A DNA stretch of 64,000 nucleotides, from the NCBI RefSeq assembly GCF_000720175.1, contig NZ_JOIX01000017.1, forward strand, positions 62,001-126,000, read 5' to 3'. This DNA comes from Streptomyces sp. NRRL S-337. GTDB taxonomy: Bacteria > Actinomycetota > Actinomycetes > Streptomycetales > Streptomycetaceae. The notes below the pieces were generated by a model that was not told the origin of the DNA, did not search any database, and worked only from the letters and a program-made list of their open reading frames with translations. Below are positions 53,386 through 62,306 of the stretch, in pieces. A program made the position numbers and the translations under genes. The stretch's first letter is position 1. Every line of letters begins with the position of its first letter.

Positions 53386-53832
53386 TCAGACGAGGGCGGC
53401 GACCAGCAGGGCGAAGGCGGCGATGATGACGGCGACGCGGACGTAGTGGTAGCGGCCCCAGCGGTTCAGCTGCTGCTTCCAGTCGGCGGGCCGATTTTCG
53501 GGAGTCCACGTCTTGCCCCGGTTGTTGATCGGAACGAGCAGCAGGACCGACATGATCACGCTGAGGATCAGCAGCACGCCGGCGGTGACGACGAGGCCGG
53601 TGCCGTGGTGGTGCCACCCGGCGACAGCCCAGATGCCGACGAGGACGAGCGAGCCGAGGTACCAGACCGGCATCACGGCGCCGAGCATCCGGCCACCGTG
53701 GGCGTGGCCGAGTTGGCCGCTGTCCTCCGGGAGGGCGTTGAGGATCGGGTTGATGACGAAGGCGACGGAGAACTCCACTCCCACCATCACGCCGACGACC
53801 ACGGTGGTGACGACCTCAAGCGCGTTGAACAT
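53386..53832 (-). CDS. DUF1772 integral membrane protein
   Basis: 148 residues with four hydrophobic segments (VVTTVVVGVMVGVEFSVAFV, VWYLGSLVLVGIWAVAG, LVVTAGVLLILSVIMSVLLL, VRVAVIIAAFALLVAAL) and the DUF1772 signature VPINNRGKTW near the third loop. GGAGGGTCATC precedes the ATG. Divergent from a TetR regulator across 89 bp with two palindromes, so it is very likely the TetR target. Confidence 0.87.
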   Translation of the reverse strand: MFNALEVVTTVVVGVMVGVEFSVAFVINPILNALPEDSGQLGHAHGGRMLGAVMPVWYLGSLVLVGIWAVAGWHHHGTGLVVTAGVLLILSVIMSVLLLVPINNRGKTWTPENRPADWKQQLNRWGRYHYVRVAVIIAAFALLVAALV

Positions 53833-53848
53833 GATGACCCTCCGGGAT

Positions 53849-53861
53849 CTAGCGTCGCTAG
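53849..53861. promoter_or_regulatory. Palindromic operator 1 (CTAGCGTCGCTAG)
   Basis: A perfect CTAGCG-T-CGCTAG palindrome, 17 bases upstream of the DUF1772 start, sharing the CTAGC arm with operator 2. Probable TetR-binding site. Confidence 0.65.
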
Positions 53862-53899
53862 CTGACGGGGCAACGCTAGCCCTACTGCCGCTCTCCTGT

Positions 53900-53912
53900 C
53901 TAGCGATGCTAG
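53900..53912. promoter_or_regulatory. Palindromic operator 2 (CTAGCGATGCTAG)
   Basis: CTAGC-GAT-GCTAG, ten bases before the TetR start. With a further CGCTAGC half site at 53874 it suggests autoregulation. Confidence 0.65.
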
Positions 53913-53921
53913 GATCGAATC

Positions 53922-54348
53922 ATGTCGGTACAGGAGCGCAAGCAGCGCGAACGGGCGGAGCGCGAGCGCCTCATCGTGGCAACGGCCCGCGAACTCGCCG
54001 AGCAGCAGGGCTGGGACGCGGTCACCACCCGCCGGCTCGCCGAGCGCATCGAATACAGCCAGCCCGTCCTCTACAGCCACTTCCGCGGCAAGCGCGAGAT
54101 CATCGGCGCTCGACGGCGGTCTCGCGTACGCACAGGAGGAAACTCCGGAACCCCTCAAGGACGCTTTCGCCGCGCTGCTGGAGTGCCTCGGCGAGGTAGC
54201 CGGGGACGGCGTCGAACCGGGGCTGTTCACCGAAGTGTTCTGGGCGTCCCTGCACGGGGTGGCGACCCTGACCCGGTCGGGACGGCTGCCGCCGGAGTAC
54301 ACCGAGCAGAGGCTCGAAATGCTGGTGGACCGGCTCGCCATGGCCTGA
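53922..54348 (+). pseudogene. TetR-family regulator with internal deletion
   Basis: The N-terminal HTH is intact: RERLIVATARELAEQQGWDA, VTTRRLAERIEYSQPVLYSH and FRGKREIIGA. Immediately afterwards, near 54108 and one base out of frame, the C-terminal end of the family begins: LDGGLAYAQEETPEPLKDAF, GLFTEVFWASLHGVATLTRS, LEMLVDRLAMA, stop 54348. About 50 residues of the ligand-binding domain are missing plus a frameshift, so the DNA-binding part may still be made but without ligand control. Confidence 0.78.
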
Positions 54349-54434
54349 CACACCGTCCCAGCGGGCAGGCAGCCAGGGCCTTCGGGCCCCGCCACTGCCT
54401 GCCCGCCTGCGGCATCGCTTCCGCATTCGCGCCC

Positions 54435-54625
54435 ACACGCGCTCGGGCACGACACGCTCCGCTCCCTCGCCTTCAGCAGGCACGGAGACTACTTGGCTGT
54501 CGGCGATGCATCCGGGAACGTCACCGTATGGGCCAGCCACGCACGACAGCGCCTCGCAGTTTTCGCCGGTACACCCCGCCATATCAGCGGTCCCCCGGCA
54601 CGGAGGTCTTCGTGTCCCACCGTCA
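54435..54625 (+). pseudogene. WD40-repeat protein fragment
   Basis: One frame reads LGHDTLRSLAFSRHGDYLAV then GDASGNVTVWASHARQRLAV, a single WD40 blade, running on to a stop at about 54628. No start codon with a ribosome site and no other blades. Confidence 0.5.
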
Positions 54626-55130
54626 TGCCCGACTGACCGTGCATGGCAGGCGGCCGTGGGTTGAACGGGTACGTTCCCGGTCGTCCCGTCGCGGAGCGGA
54701 GGTGAGCCGGTCTTCGAGGGGTCGGTTTTTGCCCCAGCAGAGCGCATTTCGCTCCGCCATTGCATCGTCGATTCAGGCGCGCGTGCTCACCACGCGAGCT
54801 GGGGACTTTCGTGTGGACCATCGGGCGGACCAGCGGAAGATGTGGGCGAGGTGAAGCCCGGCCACGTAGAGGGTGGCGGTTTTCCCGTAGCGGCCGTGCG
54901 GCAGCCGCAGACGGCCATCCCACCTCGTACCGGACATGACGCGACCGGTGCCCCGACCCCCGTCCAGAGCAGGAGGGCCGGCCGGCCAGCCACGTCCCGC
55001 AGCCCTTACGAAGGCCTCACGGCCGTTGACCACGGCGTCGCGCGCCTCCCGATCGCGCTTGAGGGATATCGGCGCAAGACACCCACGTCGCGAGGTCCAT
55101 CACGGTGATGCCCGGTGCCGGCGAACGGGC
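54626..55130. other. Unassigned region
   Basis: About 500 bases before the HAD gene. Long frames exist on both strands but with unusual, Pro/Arg/Ser-rich composition and no family signal. I see no supportable gene. Confidence 0.35.
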
Positions 55131-55796
55131 TCAGGCCACGGTGTCGACGGAGGAGCCGGACGCGAAGGCCAGGATGTGCGGGACTGCTTCGCGCAGGCTC
55201 TCGAAGTGGCGGTGAACGCCCTTCACGGGGGCGGCGGCGTTCACGCCCCACACCGTCATACCGGCACGCAGTCCGGACTGCACTCCGGACGGGGCATCCT
55301 CAATGACCAGGCAGTCTGCCGGCTCGGCACCCAGTCGCGCAGCGGCCCGCAGATACGGAACGGGAGAGGGCTTGCCCTCCTCAACAGCGGCAGCATCGAC
55401 AATCAGAGCCGGCACCGGCAGGCCCGTCCGTAGAAAACGGCCGCGCACCCGATGCTCGTAGTTCGAAGTCACCAGCGCCCAGGACCCACGCGGCAGGCCC
55501 CGCAGCGCCTCTGCCGCACCGTCGAAGGCCGCGTAGCGGCCGGACCGGACGTCCTCGTCCTCCAACTCGTGCAGCCTGGCCAGGCACTCGTGCGGATCGT
55601 GGCACGCGGCGACCTGTGCGAAAGTTTCGGTGGGCCTGGTCCGCAGAGCCACCCTGTAGACCTCGTCCGGGTCCAGTCCGTAGTGTTCCGCCCACGCCCG
55701 CCATACCTGGCGCTGGTTGTCCAGGGCGTCGATCAACGTGCCGTCGACATCGAACAGGACGTACCTCGTCCGGCCGGGCTGCCCAGATTCGCTCAT
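55131..55796 (-). CDS. HAD-family phosphatase/hydrolase
   Basis: 221 residues with motif I DVDGTLID, motif II in LVTSNYEHRVR, the motif III lysine in EEGKPSPVPY, and motif IV LVIEDAPSGVQSGLRAGM. It is a beta-phosphoglucomutase/phosphatase-type HAD enzyme, cytosolic; substrate unknown. ATG 55796 preferred over GTG 55799. Confidence 0.88.
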   Translation of the reverse strand: MSESGQPGRTRYVLFDVDGTLIDALDNQRQVWRAWAEHYGLDPDEVYRVALRTRPTETFAQVAACHDPHECLARLHELEDEDVRSGRYAAFDGAAEALRGLPRGSWALVTSNYEHRVRGRFLRTGLPVPALIVDAAAVEEGKPSPVPYLRAAARLGAEPADCLVIEDAPSGVQSGLRAGMTVWGVNAAAPVKGVHRHFESLREAVPHILAFASGSSVDTVA

Positions 55797-56034
55797 CACA
55801 CATTGATCATGTCAGGCATCGGGCAACCGATTACAGGAAGGCCCTGAAAGTGCGTCCAACATGAGAAGGGACGGCACTTCAACACCGGTTCGGGAGGTAC
55901 GAGTTCTTCGAACTCGGGGCGGAGGTTCCCCAGTTTCAAAAGCACCTGCCTTCCCAGCAGGGCCGACTGGGGCGTTCGCGGCTGAGGTACGGTCGGCCCA
56001 TGAGACACCTCACGGGATCCGCCCCGAGGGCCCA

Positions 56035-56625
56035 ATGAGCGGCTGGTGGCCCTACCTGGAGGAGCAAACCCGCCAAGAGGTCGACGCCAACGTGCTGCGC
56101 GACCGCCGGATTGCAGCGGCGAAAGCCGTGTTGGAGGCCCTGCGTCCGCTGGGGTTGGGCCTGCGCGAGGCGGAGCAGGTGATCCACGCTCGCTACGAGG
56201 CCCTCGGCGACCGTGTGCGGCGCAGGCCGCCTGACCCGCTCGACGTCTCCTCACTCGCAGCCCGTGCTACGGCCCACCCGGGCCAAGTTGCCGCGGTAGA
56301 GGCGCTATGGGACGGCGACACCGTCCATGACTGGTTCGTGCGCCTTGTCGCGGTCCTGGACGACCCGGCCGGGGAAGGTCACCTGGCGACCGTCCTCCAC
56401 CGTCCTGGCGAGCCCCCACCGGCCACCGCTGCTGCCGAAGCGGGACGGGCTTTGGCCAACTACCTCGGGGTGCCCTTTCACTTTGCCTCCCCGGACGTCC
56501 CCGATGACGAGGCCCCGCGCTGGCGACATTCCAGCGTCTGTCCGGAGACGCGTGACCGGGTCCATCAGGGCAACGCGGCTGTGCCCGACATCAAGGTGGG
56601 CCGCGGGTATCTCCCCCTCTCGTGA
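56035..56625 (+). CDS. Conserved actinobacterial protein of unknown function
   Basis: 196 residues: SGWWPYLEEQTRQEVDANVL, RRIAAAKAVLEALRPLGLGL, REAEQVIHARYEALGDRVRR, a Pro-rich linker and YLGVPFHFASPDVPDDEAPR. The frame is open back to 55861 but ATG 56035 has GAGGG four bases upstream. No domain recognised and no membrane segment. Confidence 0.6.
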   Translation: MSGWWPYLEEQTRQEVDANVLRDRRIAAAKAVLEALRPLGLGLREAEQVIHARYEALGDRVRRRPPDPLDVSSLAARATAHPGQVAAVEALWDGDTVHDWFVRLVAVLDDPAGEGHLATVLHRPGEPPPATAAAEAGRALANYLGVPFHFASPDVPDDEAPRWRHSSVCPETRDRVHQGNAAVPDIKVGRGYLPLS

Positions 56626-56629
56626 ACAG

Positions 56630-56750
56630 TGCCCCCAACCCGAGCCGGCTGCCTCGCGAGACGGTCGGCGTTGAGGTCGCGGGCGATGCCGGCGGCGGGG
56701 GTGTGGAATCCGGGCAGGTCGTCCTGCCGGACGGCGTCGAGCCAGTCCGC
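56630..56750 (-). pseudogene. ISL3-family transposase C-terminal scrap
   Basis: The minus strand reads DWLDAVRQDDLPGFHTPAAG then IARDLNADRL, matching the ISL3 region before the VEGxVNRIK motif, in shifted frames. About 40 residues remain. Confidence 0.5.
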
Positions 56751-57286
56751 GGGTCCCCTACCCCGTGGCGCAGGGCATCCCGGGCGAGAACCGTGCACGT
56801 CGTGATCTGCCTCCGCCCGAGCAGCGAAGGCGGTGGCGTTTGTCTCCACCGCCCCGCGGTGGGTACCGGGCCGACGCGCACCTTCACCGCTTCCATGGTG
56901 CGCAGGCGGAGTCGACGGGCGGGCTGATGACGGACGAGGAGGCGCGGGAGGTACTGGCCGGGCCGGACGTCACGGTGTCGTGCCCGGTGTACCGGCCTGA
57001 CAGGGTCTTGCACTGCAGAGGCTGACCCCACTTCAGGCCGGCTGATCGCGGTCGACTGCCAAGGTGGGAGGTGAGCGCGAGAGGCTGCGACATAGGTCCG
57101 CCTGCTTCTCGGGTGGAAGTTCGCAACCCCGAGCTACCAGGAGGCCCGGCCGTTTCCCCCCCCCGACCACCGAGCGGCCACACGAACAGGGACTGCGTTC
57201 GACTGGCCGGGCCCGCCGAGCGGTAAGCGGAAGGCTTCTTGGCGAACCCGAGTCCTGAGTAGCGTGAAGGCGGCGGTCGGATGGGG
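56751..57286. other. Unassigned region
   Basis: About 535 bases between an ISL3 scrap and a secreted-protein gene. No supportable gene. Confidence 0.35.
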
Positions 57287-57289
57287 CGG

Positions 57290-57727
57290 TCAGTAGGCGG
57301 ACAGGTACTCGTACGCGTCGTTGCCGTTCCACCAACCGCTGATCTTCCAGTCGCTCCAGGCGCCGGGGATGCACCTCCTGACCTTGACTCGGGTGCCCGC
57401 GGTGCTCGGCGAGTCGCCGATCCTGCCGGTTCCGTAGGCGCAGAGGGGGCGCAGCGCCAGAACGCGCATGCCGATGCTGCTTTGGGTTCGCCCGTTGTAG
57501 ACGCGACGGCACTCGGTGTAGGCGAGCCGGGCGGTCGTCGTCTTGATCTCGTTGTTCCAGCACTGCTGGCTGGTGACCCCGGCCGGGAGGGCGTGGGCCG
57601 TGAAGCTTTCCGGGGCTGCATGCGTGGGTGTTTTGTCCGTTGCAGCATGAGCGGACGGGGCGAGTGCGAGGCCCGCTCCCAGTGCCATCGTCGCCGCTGC
57701 GACCGCGACGCTCCTCAGTGTCTTCAT
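57290..57727 (-). CDS. Small secreted Cys-containing protein
   Basis: 145 residues with a signal peptide (KTLRSVAVAAATMALGAGLA, cleavage after PSAHA) and a mature domain holding four cysteines (TSQQCWNN, AYTECRRV, RPLCAYG, VRRCIPGAW). The spacing suggests two disulfides. Function unknown; exported. GGAGGA precedes ATG 57727. Confidence 0.78.
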   Translation of the reverse strand: MKTLRSVAVAAATMALGAGLALAPSAHAATDKTPTHAAPESFTAHALPAGVTSQQCWNNEIKTTTARLAYTECRRVYNGRTQSSIGMRVLALRPLCAYGTGRIGDSPSTAGTRVKVRRCIPGAWSDWKISGWWNGNDAYEYLSAY

Positions 57728-58482
57728 GGTCCGGTCCTCCCGGTGTCGGTGAGCGTGGGCGCGCAGTGGACCGCGCCGCCCGGCTTGTGCCACCGATGCT
57801 GCACGGGAGTTGACGGCCCGGGCCACAGCTGTCGGCATCGTGACGTATTGATGGGACGTCCCAGGCCCTGACCTGCCAGAACGCGGTCCGCAGTGAAGGG
57901 ACACCGGGACGCGCGGGCGGTCGCTGTGGGTGAGCTGCCAGGCCAGCAGGTGCGGGTGGGAGGACATGGCGTCCAGATTGGGCTCAGTCTCCAGGAGGCG
58001 GCGAGACGGGCGCTGCCTGCGAGCCGGCGGCTCCGCCCGGCGCGCGGGCCCGGGGTGCCCGCCCCGGCGCGGAGCGACTGCCGGCGCTCGCGGAGGGCAT
58101 GCGCCGGCGAGCCCGTCACCTGTCCGGCCGCCGTGCCGACGGTGCCGGGCAGAAGGAGAGCCTGTGCGGGGCGACGTCGCCGAGCGCAGGCAGCTTGTCG
58201 TCGGCCGGTGCCACGGTTGGGGGCTTGTCGCTGGGGCCGGCTGCGACCGCCGCCGCCCAGAACCGAGGCACCTCGATAGGGAGCTCAACGAGGTATCGGA
58301 GTTACCAGCCGGGGCGGCTGGGGACGCAGAACATCCACCTCAGAGAGCCCGCGACGCTGCTGCGCAAGGCGGCGGAGCGGTCCTCGACCAGGGACAGCAG
58401 GTCTCCGGCTCGACGGGCCACCGCATCAGAAGAGGGCGCTAACGCCGAGCACATCGCCCGATGCGCAGATACCTTCGGAGAG
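57728..58482. other. Unassigned region
   Basis: About 750 bases. A minus-strand frame carries a coding-like tail (LLETEPNLDAMSSHPHLLAW, QLTHSDRPRVPVSLHCG) but no start or family can be given. Otherwise nothing recognised. Confidence 0.35.
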
Positions 58483-58869
58483 ATGACCACTCACTTACGG
58501 CGCCTCACCATCCCGGGCCAGGAACCTGCAGCGCTCGCCCATTTCTGGGGCGGGGTGCTGCTCCGCCCAGTGATACACGGCAGTGACGGCCTTCACCTGA
58601 AGATGGTCGAAGGGAATGAGCCGCAGGCCCTGTACTTCACACAGGCAGCGGGCCAGTCGGCTCCGAACGGCGGACCGTTCCTCAGCATCGGGGCGCTGTG
58701 CGGCACACTCACCGACGAGGTCGAACGACTCATCTCCCTTGGGGCTGTGCTTCTCAACGACTCCCCCAGCGGTCCACGGTCCGTGATGATGGCCGACCCA
58801 GAGGGCCATCAGTTCATGGTCGAGTTGAGCGACGAGGAACTCATCGACGACGAACTCGGCTTGCGGTAA
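58483..58869 (+). CDS. VOC (glyoxalase/bleomycin-resistance-like) family protein
   Basis: 128 residues, a single vicinal-oxygen-chelate repeat pair: THLRRLTIPGQEPAALAHFW, LHLKMVEGNEPQALYF, GTLTDEVERLISLGAVLLND and SVMMADPEGHQFMVELSD, the last carrying the usual Glu ligand. Start ATG 58483 follows GGAG. It could bind or modify a small molecule. Confidence 0.82.
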   Translation: MTTHLRRLTIPGQEPAALAHFWGGVLLRPVIHGSDGLHLKMVEGNEPQALYFTQAAGQSAPNGGPFLSIGALCGTLTDEVERLISLGAVLLNDSPSGPRSVMMADPEGHQFMVELSDEELIDDELGLR

Positions 58870-58915
58870 GGCAGTTTGCTCCAGCACTTGGGGCACAAGG
58901 TGTCTGCCGCGGCGG

Positions 58916-59248
58916 TCACCTCGTGGTCGTGGGGCGGCCGGGGTCGAAGTCGAAGCCGTGGCGGTAGGCGACGATGCTCTTGAGGCCGACCGCGGTGGCC
59001 GTGCGGGTGGCCAGGGTTTCCCGGAACCGGTCGGGGAGTTCGGCGGCGGTGACGCCGGCGCGTACCACGTCCTCCAGCACGCTCTCCAGGCGCACCACCT
59101 CGTCGACGGGGCGTCCGGAGGCGGCCGCCATGCCCTGGGGGTCGAGGATGTCCTCACCCTTGTAGCCGGTCTCCAGCAGGTAGTGGCCGATGCCGGAGGC
59201 GGCGAGCAGTCTGCGGTTGGCCTCGTCGGTGGCCCCACCTGTCTCCAC
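58916..59248 (-). pseudogene. Amidohydrolase-family protein fragment
   Basis: The frame reads ANRRLLAASGIGHYLLETGY, then GEDILDPQGMAAASGRPVDE and LKSIVAYRHGFDFDPGRPT, an N-terminal-third segment of a Streptomyces amidohydrolase. Both the metal-binding start and the C-terminal two thirds are missing. Confidence 0.6.
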
Positions 59249-59328
59249 ATCCTGCGACGTCGTGGCACCTCCTGAGTTGCCGAGGAAAACCGTTGGGCTG
59301 CCCGACTCGCTCCAGGCATGATCGACTG

Positions 59329-59913
59329 GTGAACACCTACCTGGAGACCGAGCGCCTGGCCTTGCGCCGTTTCACCGCCAATGAGGCGGACCTGCTGATC
59401 GAGCTGGACAGCGACCCGGCGGTGATGCGCTACCTGACCGGTGGCATCCCGACGCCGCCGGAGGTCGTCCGCGATGAATACCTGCCGCGGATCCTCGCCG
59501 GCTACGAGAAGTGGGGCGGCAACCTCGGTCTGTTTGCCGCGCAGGAGAAGGACGGCGGCGCGTTCATCGGCTGGTTCATCCTGCGTCCCGCGCCGGAGGG
59601 GCCGCTGGACGAAGTCGAACTCGGCTACCGGCTACGGCAGGCGGCTTGGGGCAAGGGCTATGCCACCGAGGGCTCGCGGGCCTTGCTGAGCAAGGCGTTC
59701 AAGGAGCTCGGTGTGCGCATGGTCTGGGCTGAGACGATGTCTGTGAACCACGGTTCCCGCAACATCATGGAGAAGCTCGAAATGGCCCTCGTGGACACCC
59801 TCCCCACTCCCTCCGACATGGAAATGGTCGAGGACTCCGAGCTTGGCGGCGTACGGTACGAGCTCACCAAGGAGCAATGGGAGCGGCACCAGGGACTGTC
59901 CGGCGACTCATGA
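59329..59913 (+). CDS. GNAT (RimJ/RimL-type) N-acetyltransferase
   Basis: 194 residues: TYLETERLALRRFTANEADL, SDPAVMRYLTGGIPTPPEV, FIGWFILRPAPEGPLDEVEL, GYRLRQAAWGKGYATEG (acetyl-CoA loop) and VWAETMSVNHGSRNIMEKLE. It acetylates an amine of a protein or small molecule. GTG 59329 aligns with the family start. Its stop meets the stop of an IS5 tail on the other strand. Confidence 0.88.
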   Translation: MNTYLETERLALRRFTANEADLLIELDSDPAVMRYLTGGIPTPPEVVRDEYLPRILAGYEKWGGNLGLFAAQEKDGGAFIGWFILRPAPEGPLDEVELGYRLRQAAWGKGYATEGSRALLSKAFKELGVRMVWAETMSVNHGSRNIMEKLEMALVDTLPTPSDMEMVEDSELGGVRYELTKEQWERHQGLSGDS

Positions 59914-59982
59914 ACGGATCCCTAGGCGTACCGCAGCGACGGTGACGGTGCCGTGGAAGAGGCCGGCCCGCTCAAGTGCCGG
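59908..59982 (-). pseudogene. IS5-family transposase C-terminal scrap
   Basis: The last 24 codons read ERAGLFHGTVTVAAVRLGIR and a stop, the same type of terminus as the scrap at 46239-46345. Confidence 0.5.
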
Positions 59983-60365
59983 CCTCCCCTCGCGACGCCT
60001 CCTCCGCGGCCCGCATCCGCGCCTCGGCCGCCGGACCCGAACGGGCATGCACAGCAGCCACCAGGGTCTCCACGAGCGCCATCGGCGCGACGAGGCTGTC
60101 GAACGGGCTGGGCGCCTCCACCCGTGCCGGGAGCACCACGTCGGCGAACTCGGCCACGGGCGAGAGCCACGCATCGGTGAACAGCACGACCTTGGCCCCA
60201 CGTTCATGCGCCAACCGGGCCAGCCGCACAGTGTCGTCCTGTTGTCCTGGTAGCGGCGGAAGTCGAAAACCACACCGACGTCTCGGAATCCGGGCCGCAC
60301 CACCAGGGTGTCGTGGCGGCACGATGCGGCGAGGCCGAGCAGCGCGGGCCCGATCCTGGTCCGCG
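59972..60365 (-). pseudogene. SIS domain of an RpiR/MurR-type regulator, frameshifted
   Basis: RTRIGPALLGLAASCRHDTL and RPGFRDVGVVFDFRRYQ in one frame continue, after an 8-bp tandem duplication (CAGGACAA then CAGGAC) near 60240, as DDTVRLARLAHERGAKVVLF and TDAWLSPVAEFADVVLPARV. This is a sugar-isomerase-type sensor domain; its N-terminal HTH is absent. Confidence 0.65.
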
Positions 60366-60425
60366 GTACCGGTCCTGGACGCCCACTCGCTGACGGCCCT
60401 CGCCGATTCCAGCGCAGCACGGCGC

Positions 60426-60815
60426 GAGCAGCCAGGCCGCCCCCTGTGTGGGCAGTTCGGCCCGGCCGTCCCTGGCCCCTATGACCGCCCGCAGCAGCTG
60501 CTCGGTGCTGGCCTCAGGGCGCGGAATGAGGCTGATCAGACCGCAGTTGACGGCCCGTAGGAGATGCTGCTTGCGCACCATGTCCCCGACGAGCACCACG
60601 CGCATCCGCGGGTTGGCCGCGTCATGGACCGCCTGCTCGATGGAGTCCAGGGTCTCCGCGGTGATCTCCCCCGCGAGCACCAGCAGAACGTCGGCCTCGG
60701 CACTCCGTTCCGCGGCAAGCAGGCTGACGGTGGGGTACGGCCGCAAGAGGGTGGCGGCCCCGGCGCCGCTGAGGGGGTCGGCAGCCAGGATGGTGAAAGA
60801 AACGCTCTCCAACAC
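60426..60815 (-). pseudogene. LuxR-type response regulator, HTH deleted
   Basis: The frame gives a receiver-like N-terminus: VSFTILAADPLSGAGAATLL, ADVLLVLAGEITAETLDSIE, MRVVLVGDMVRKQHLLRAV and LISLIPRPEASTEQLLRAVI. The LuxR HTH that should follow is replaced by the RpiR-type remnant. Regulators of this kind often lack the phosphorylated aspartate; none is obvious here. Confidence 0.6.
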
Positions 60816-61472
60816 TTCTCCTGTTGGCGCCTGGGTCTACTACGGGCCGTAGGGACGCCACTGGACGGGAAGACGGTTCCACCCTCCACCGCAGGGAGCG
60901 GCGAACGACCTTGAGAGGACACTAAGGACCGCGTCCGTGGGCACACATGACGGCGCTCACCGAAAGGTTTGCGCCACACTGACCGAAGGGCTTGTTGCAT
61001 TCGCCTTCGCCCGTCCTCCCCAGTCCGGAGCGCGGCCGTTGCCGGCGTTTGCCACCCGAACGCGCTCCCTGCCAACCGGAGGTTGCAGAAGGGGAGTTGG
61101 GTAACGATGTCCGCCTGAGCATCCACACGTCTGCCAGTGGCTGCGCGGTGTCTGTCCAGCTGTTCGGTGCGGCCCTCGCCGTGGAGGCCAGCTCAGCAGT
61201 CACGGAATCCGGCATCGCGAAACACCGAACCTCCGAACCTCCGAACCTCCGAACCTCCGGCCAAGGAATCCGCCCCGCATGGCCGGAGCCGGCACCCATG
61301 CCATGGCGCGAAGAGCGGGATCGTAGCTCACGCGCACCGCCCGGCGGCCGGATTTGAGCATCGTCGCTCAATCCGCTTCATTGCCAAGTGCAACGGTTAG
61401 CGTGGCACCGCCCACCCTCGCCCGGACGGCGGCGCCCGTCGGCAACCCGTCGCGCGCCATCCAGGAGGCACG
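60816..61472. other. Unassigned region
   Basis: About 650 bases with no supportable gene. It holds the four-copy 8-bp repeat at 61226-61257 and the leader of the DUF4142 gene. Confidence 0.4.
61226..61257. repeat. 8-bp tandem repeat (CGAACCTC x4)
   Basis: Four exact consecutive copies of CGAACCTC between decayed regulators and the DUF4142 gene. Confidence 0.9.
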
Positions 61473-62145
61473 ATGAAATCTCACGCGCGAAACCCCCGAC
61501 CCACCTCGAAGCGCGGCCGCCTCATAGCCGCCGCACTCGCCCTCACCGCAGTTATCGCTGCCGTGTCCGTGTGGCTGGGGCAGCGGAACAGCTCTGCCGA
61601 CGAGTCCGTCTCGGCCGATCTGCCGGCCGCGAGATCGGCCCCGGCCGGCCCTGGTGGGGGCAACACCGGCACGGTCTCCGCGTTGGACAAGACCTTCCTC
61701 ACCAAGGTCCGGCAGGCCGGCCTGTGGGAGATGCCGGCAGGCCGGCTCGCCCAGACACACGCATCGAGCGAAGCCATCAAGCGCGCCGGTATGCATCTGC
61801 TGGAGGGGCACAGCAAGCTCGACGAGCTGGCCCGTGAGGACTCCGAGGCGCTGAACGTGCCCATCCCCGACCAGGCCACCCCCCGAACAACAGGGCTGGG
61901 TGGACCAGCTGAAGAACGCCCGGGGCCAGGCGTTCGACCAGCTCTTCGTGGACCTGCTGCGTGCTTCCCACGGCAAGATCTTCATCACCATCGGCGAGGT
62001 GCGCGCCACAACCAAGAACTCGCTGATCCGGCGACTGGCCACGCAAACCAACAACACCGTCCAGGACCATATGGACGTTCTGGAGGACACCGGACTCGTC
62101 AAGGACGCCACCCTCGACGACGTCGCCTCGACCATTCCCAAATGA
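61473..62145 (+). pseudogene. DUF4142-domain exported protein, frameshifted
   Basis: ATG 61473 (GGAGG five bases upstream) opens a signal/anchor (RLIAAALALTAVIAAVSVWL) and the DUF4142 domain: LDKTFLTKVRQAGLWEMPAG, KRAGMHLLEGHSKLDELARE. After a C6 run at 61880-61885 the domain continues in another frame: EQQGWVDQLKNARGQAFDQL, FVDLLRASHGKIFITIGEVR, stop 62145. One surplus C would explain the shift, so the gene may be intact. DUF4142 proteins are exported helical-bundle proteins of unknown role. Confidence 0.72.
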
Positions 62146-62306
62146 CTGTCCCGCACAACGCTCCACGACACCGCCCCGCCGCCCCGCCGCCCCGCCGCCC
62201 GACGGTGTTGTTCCACCCCTGGTCGCTCACCCCCTGACGCTCTATCTGGCCATGGCCCCTCCCGCCTCTTCCCCTCCCGTCTTCCCCGAACTCTGGGCTG
62301 CGGCTG

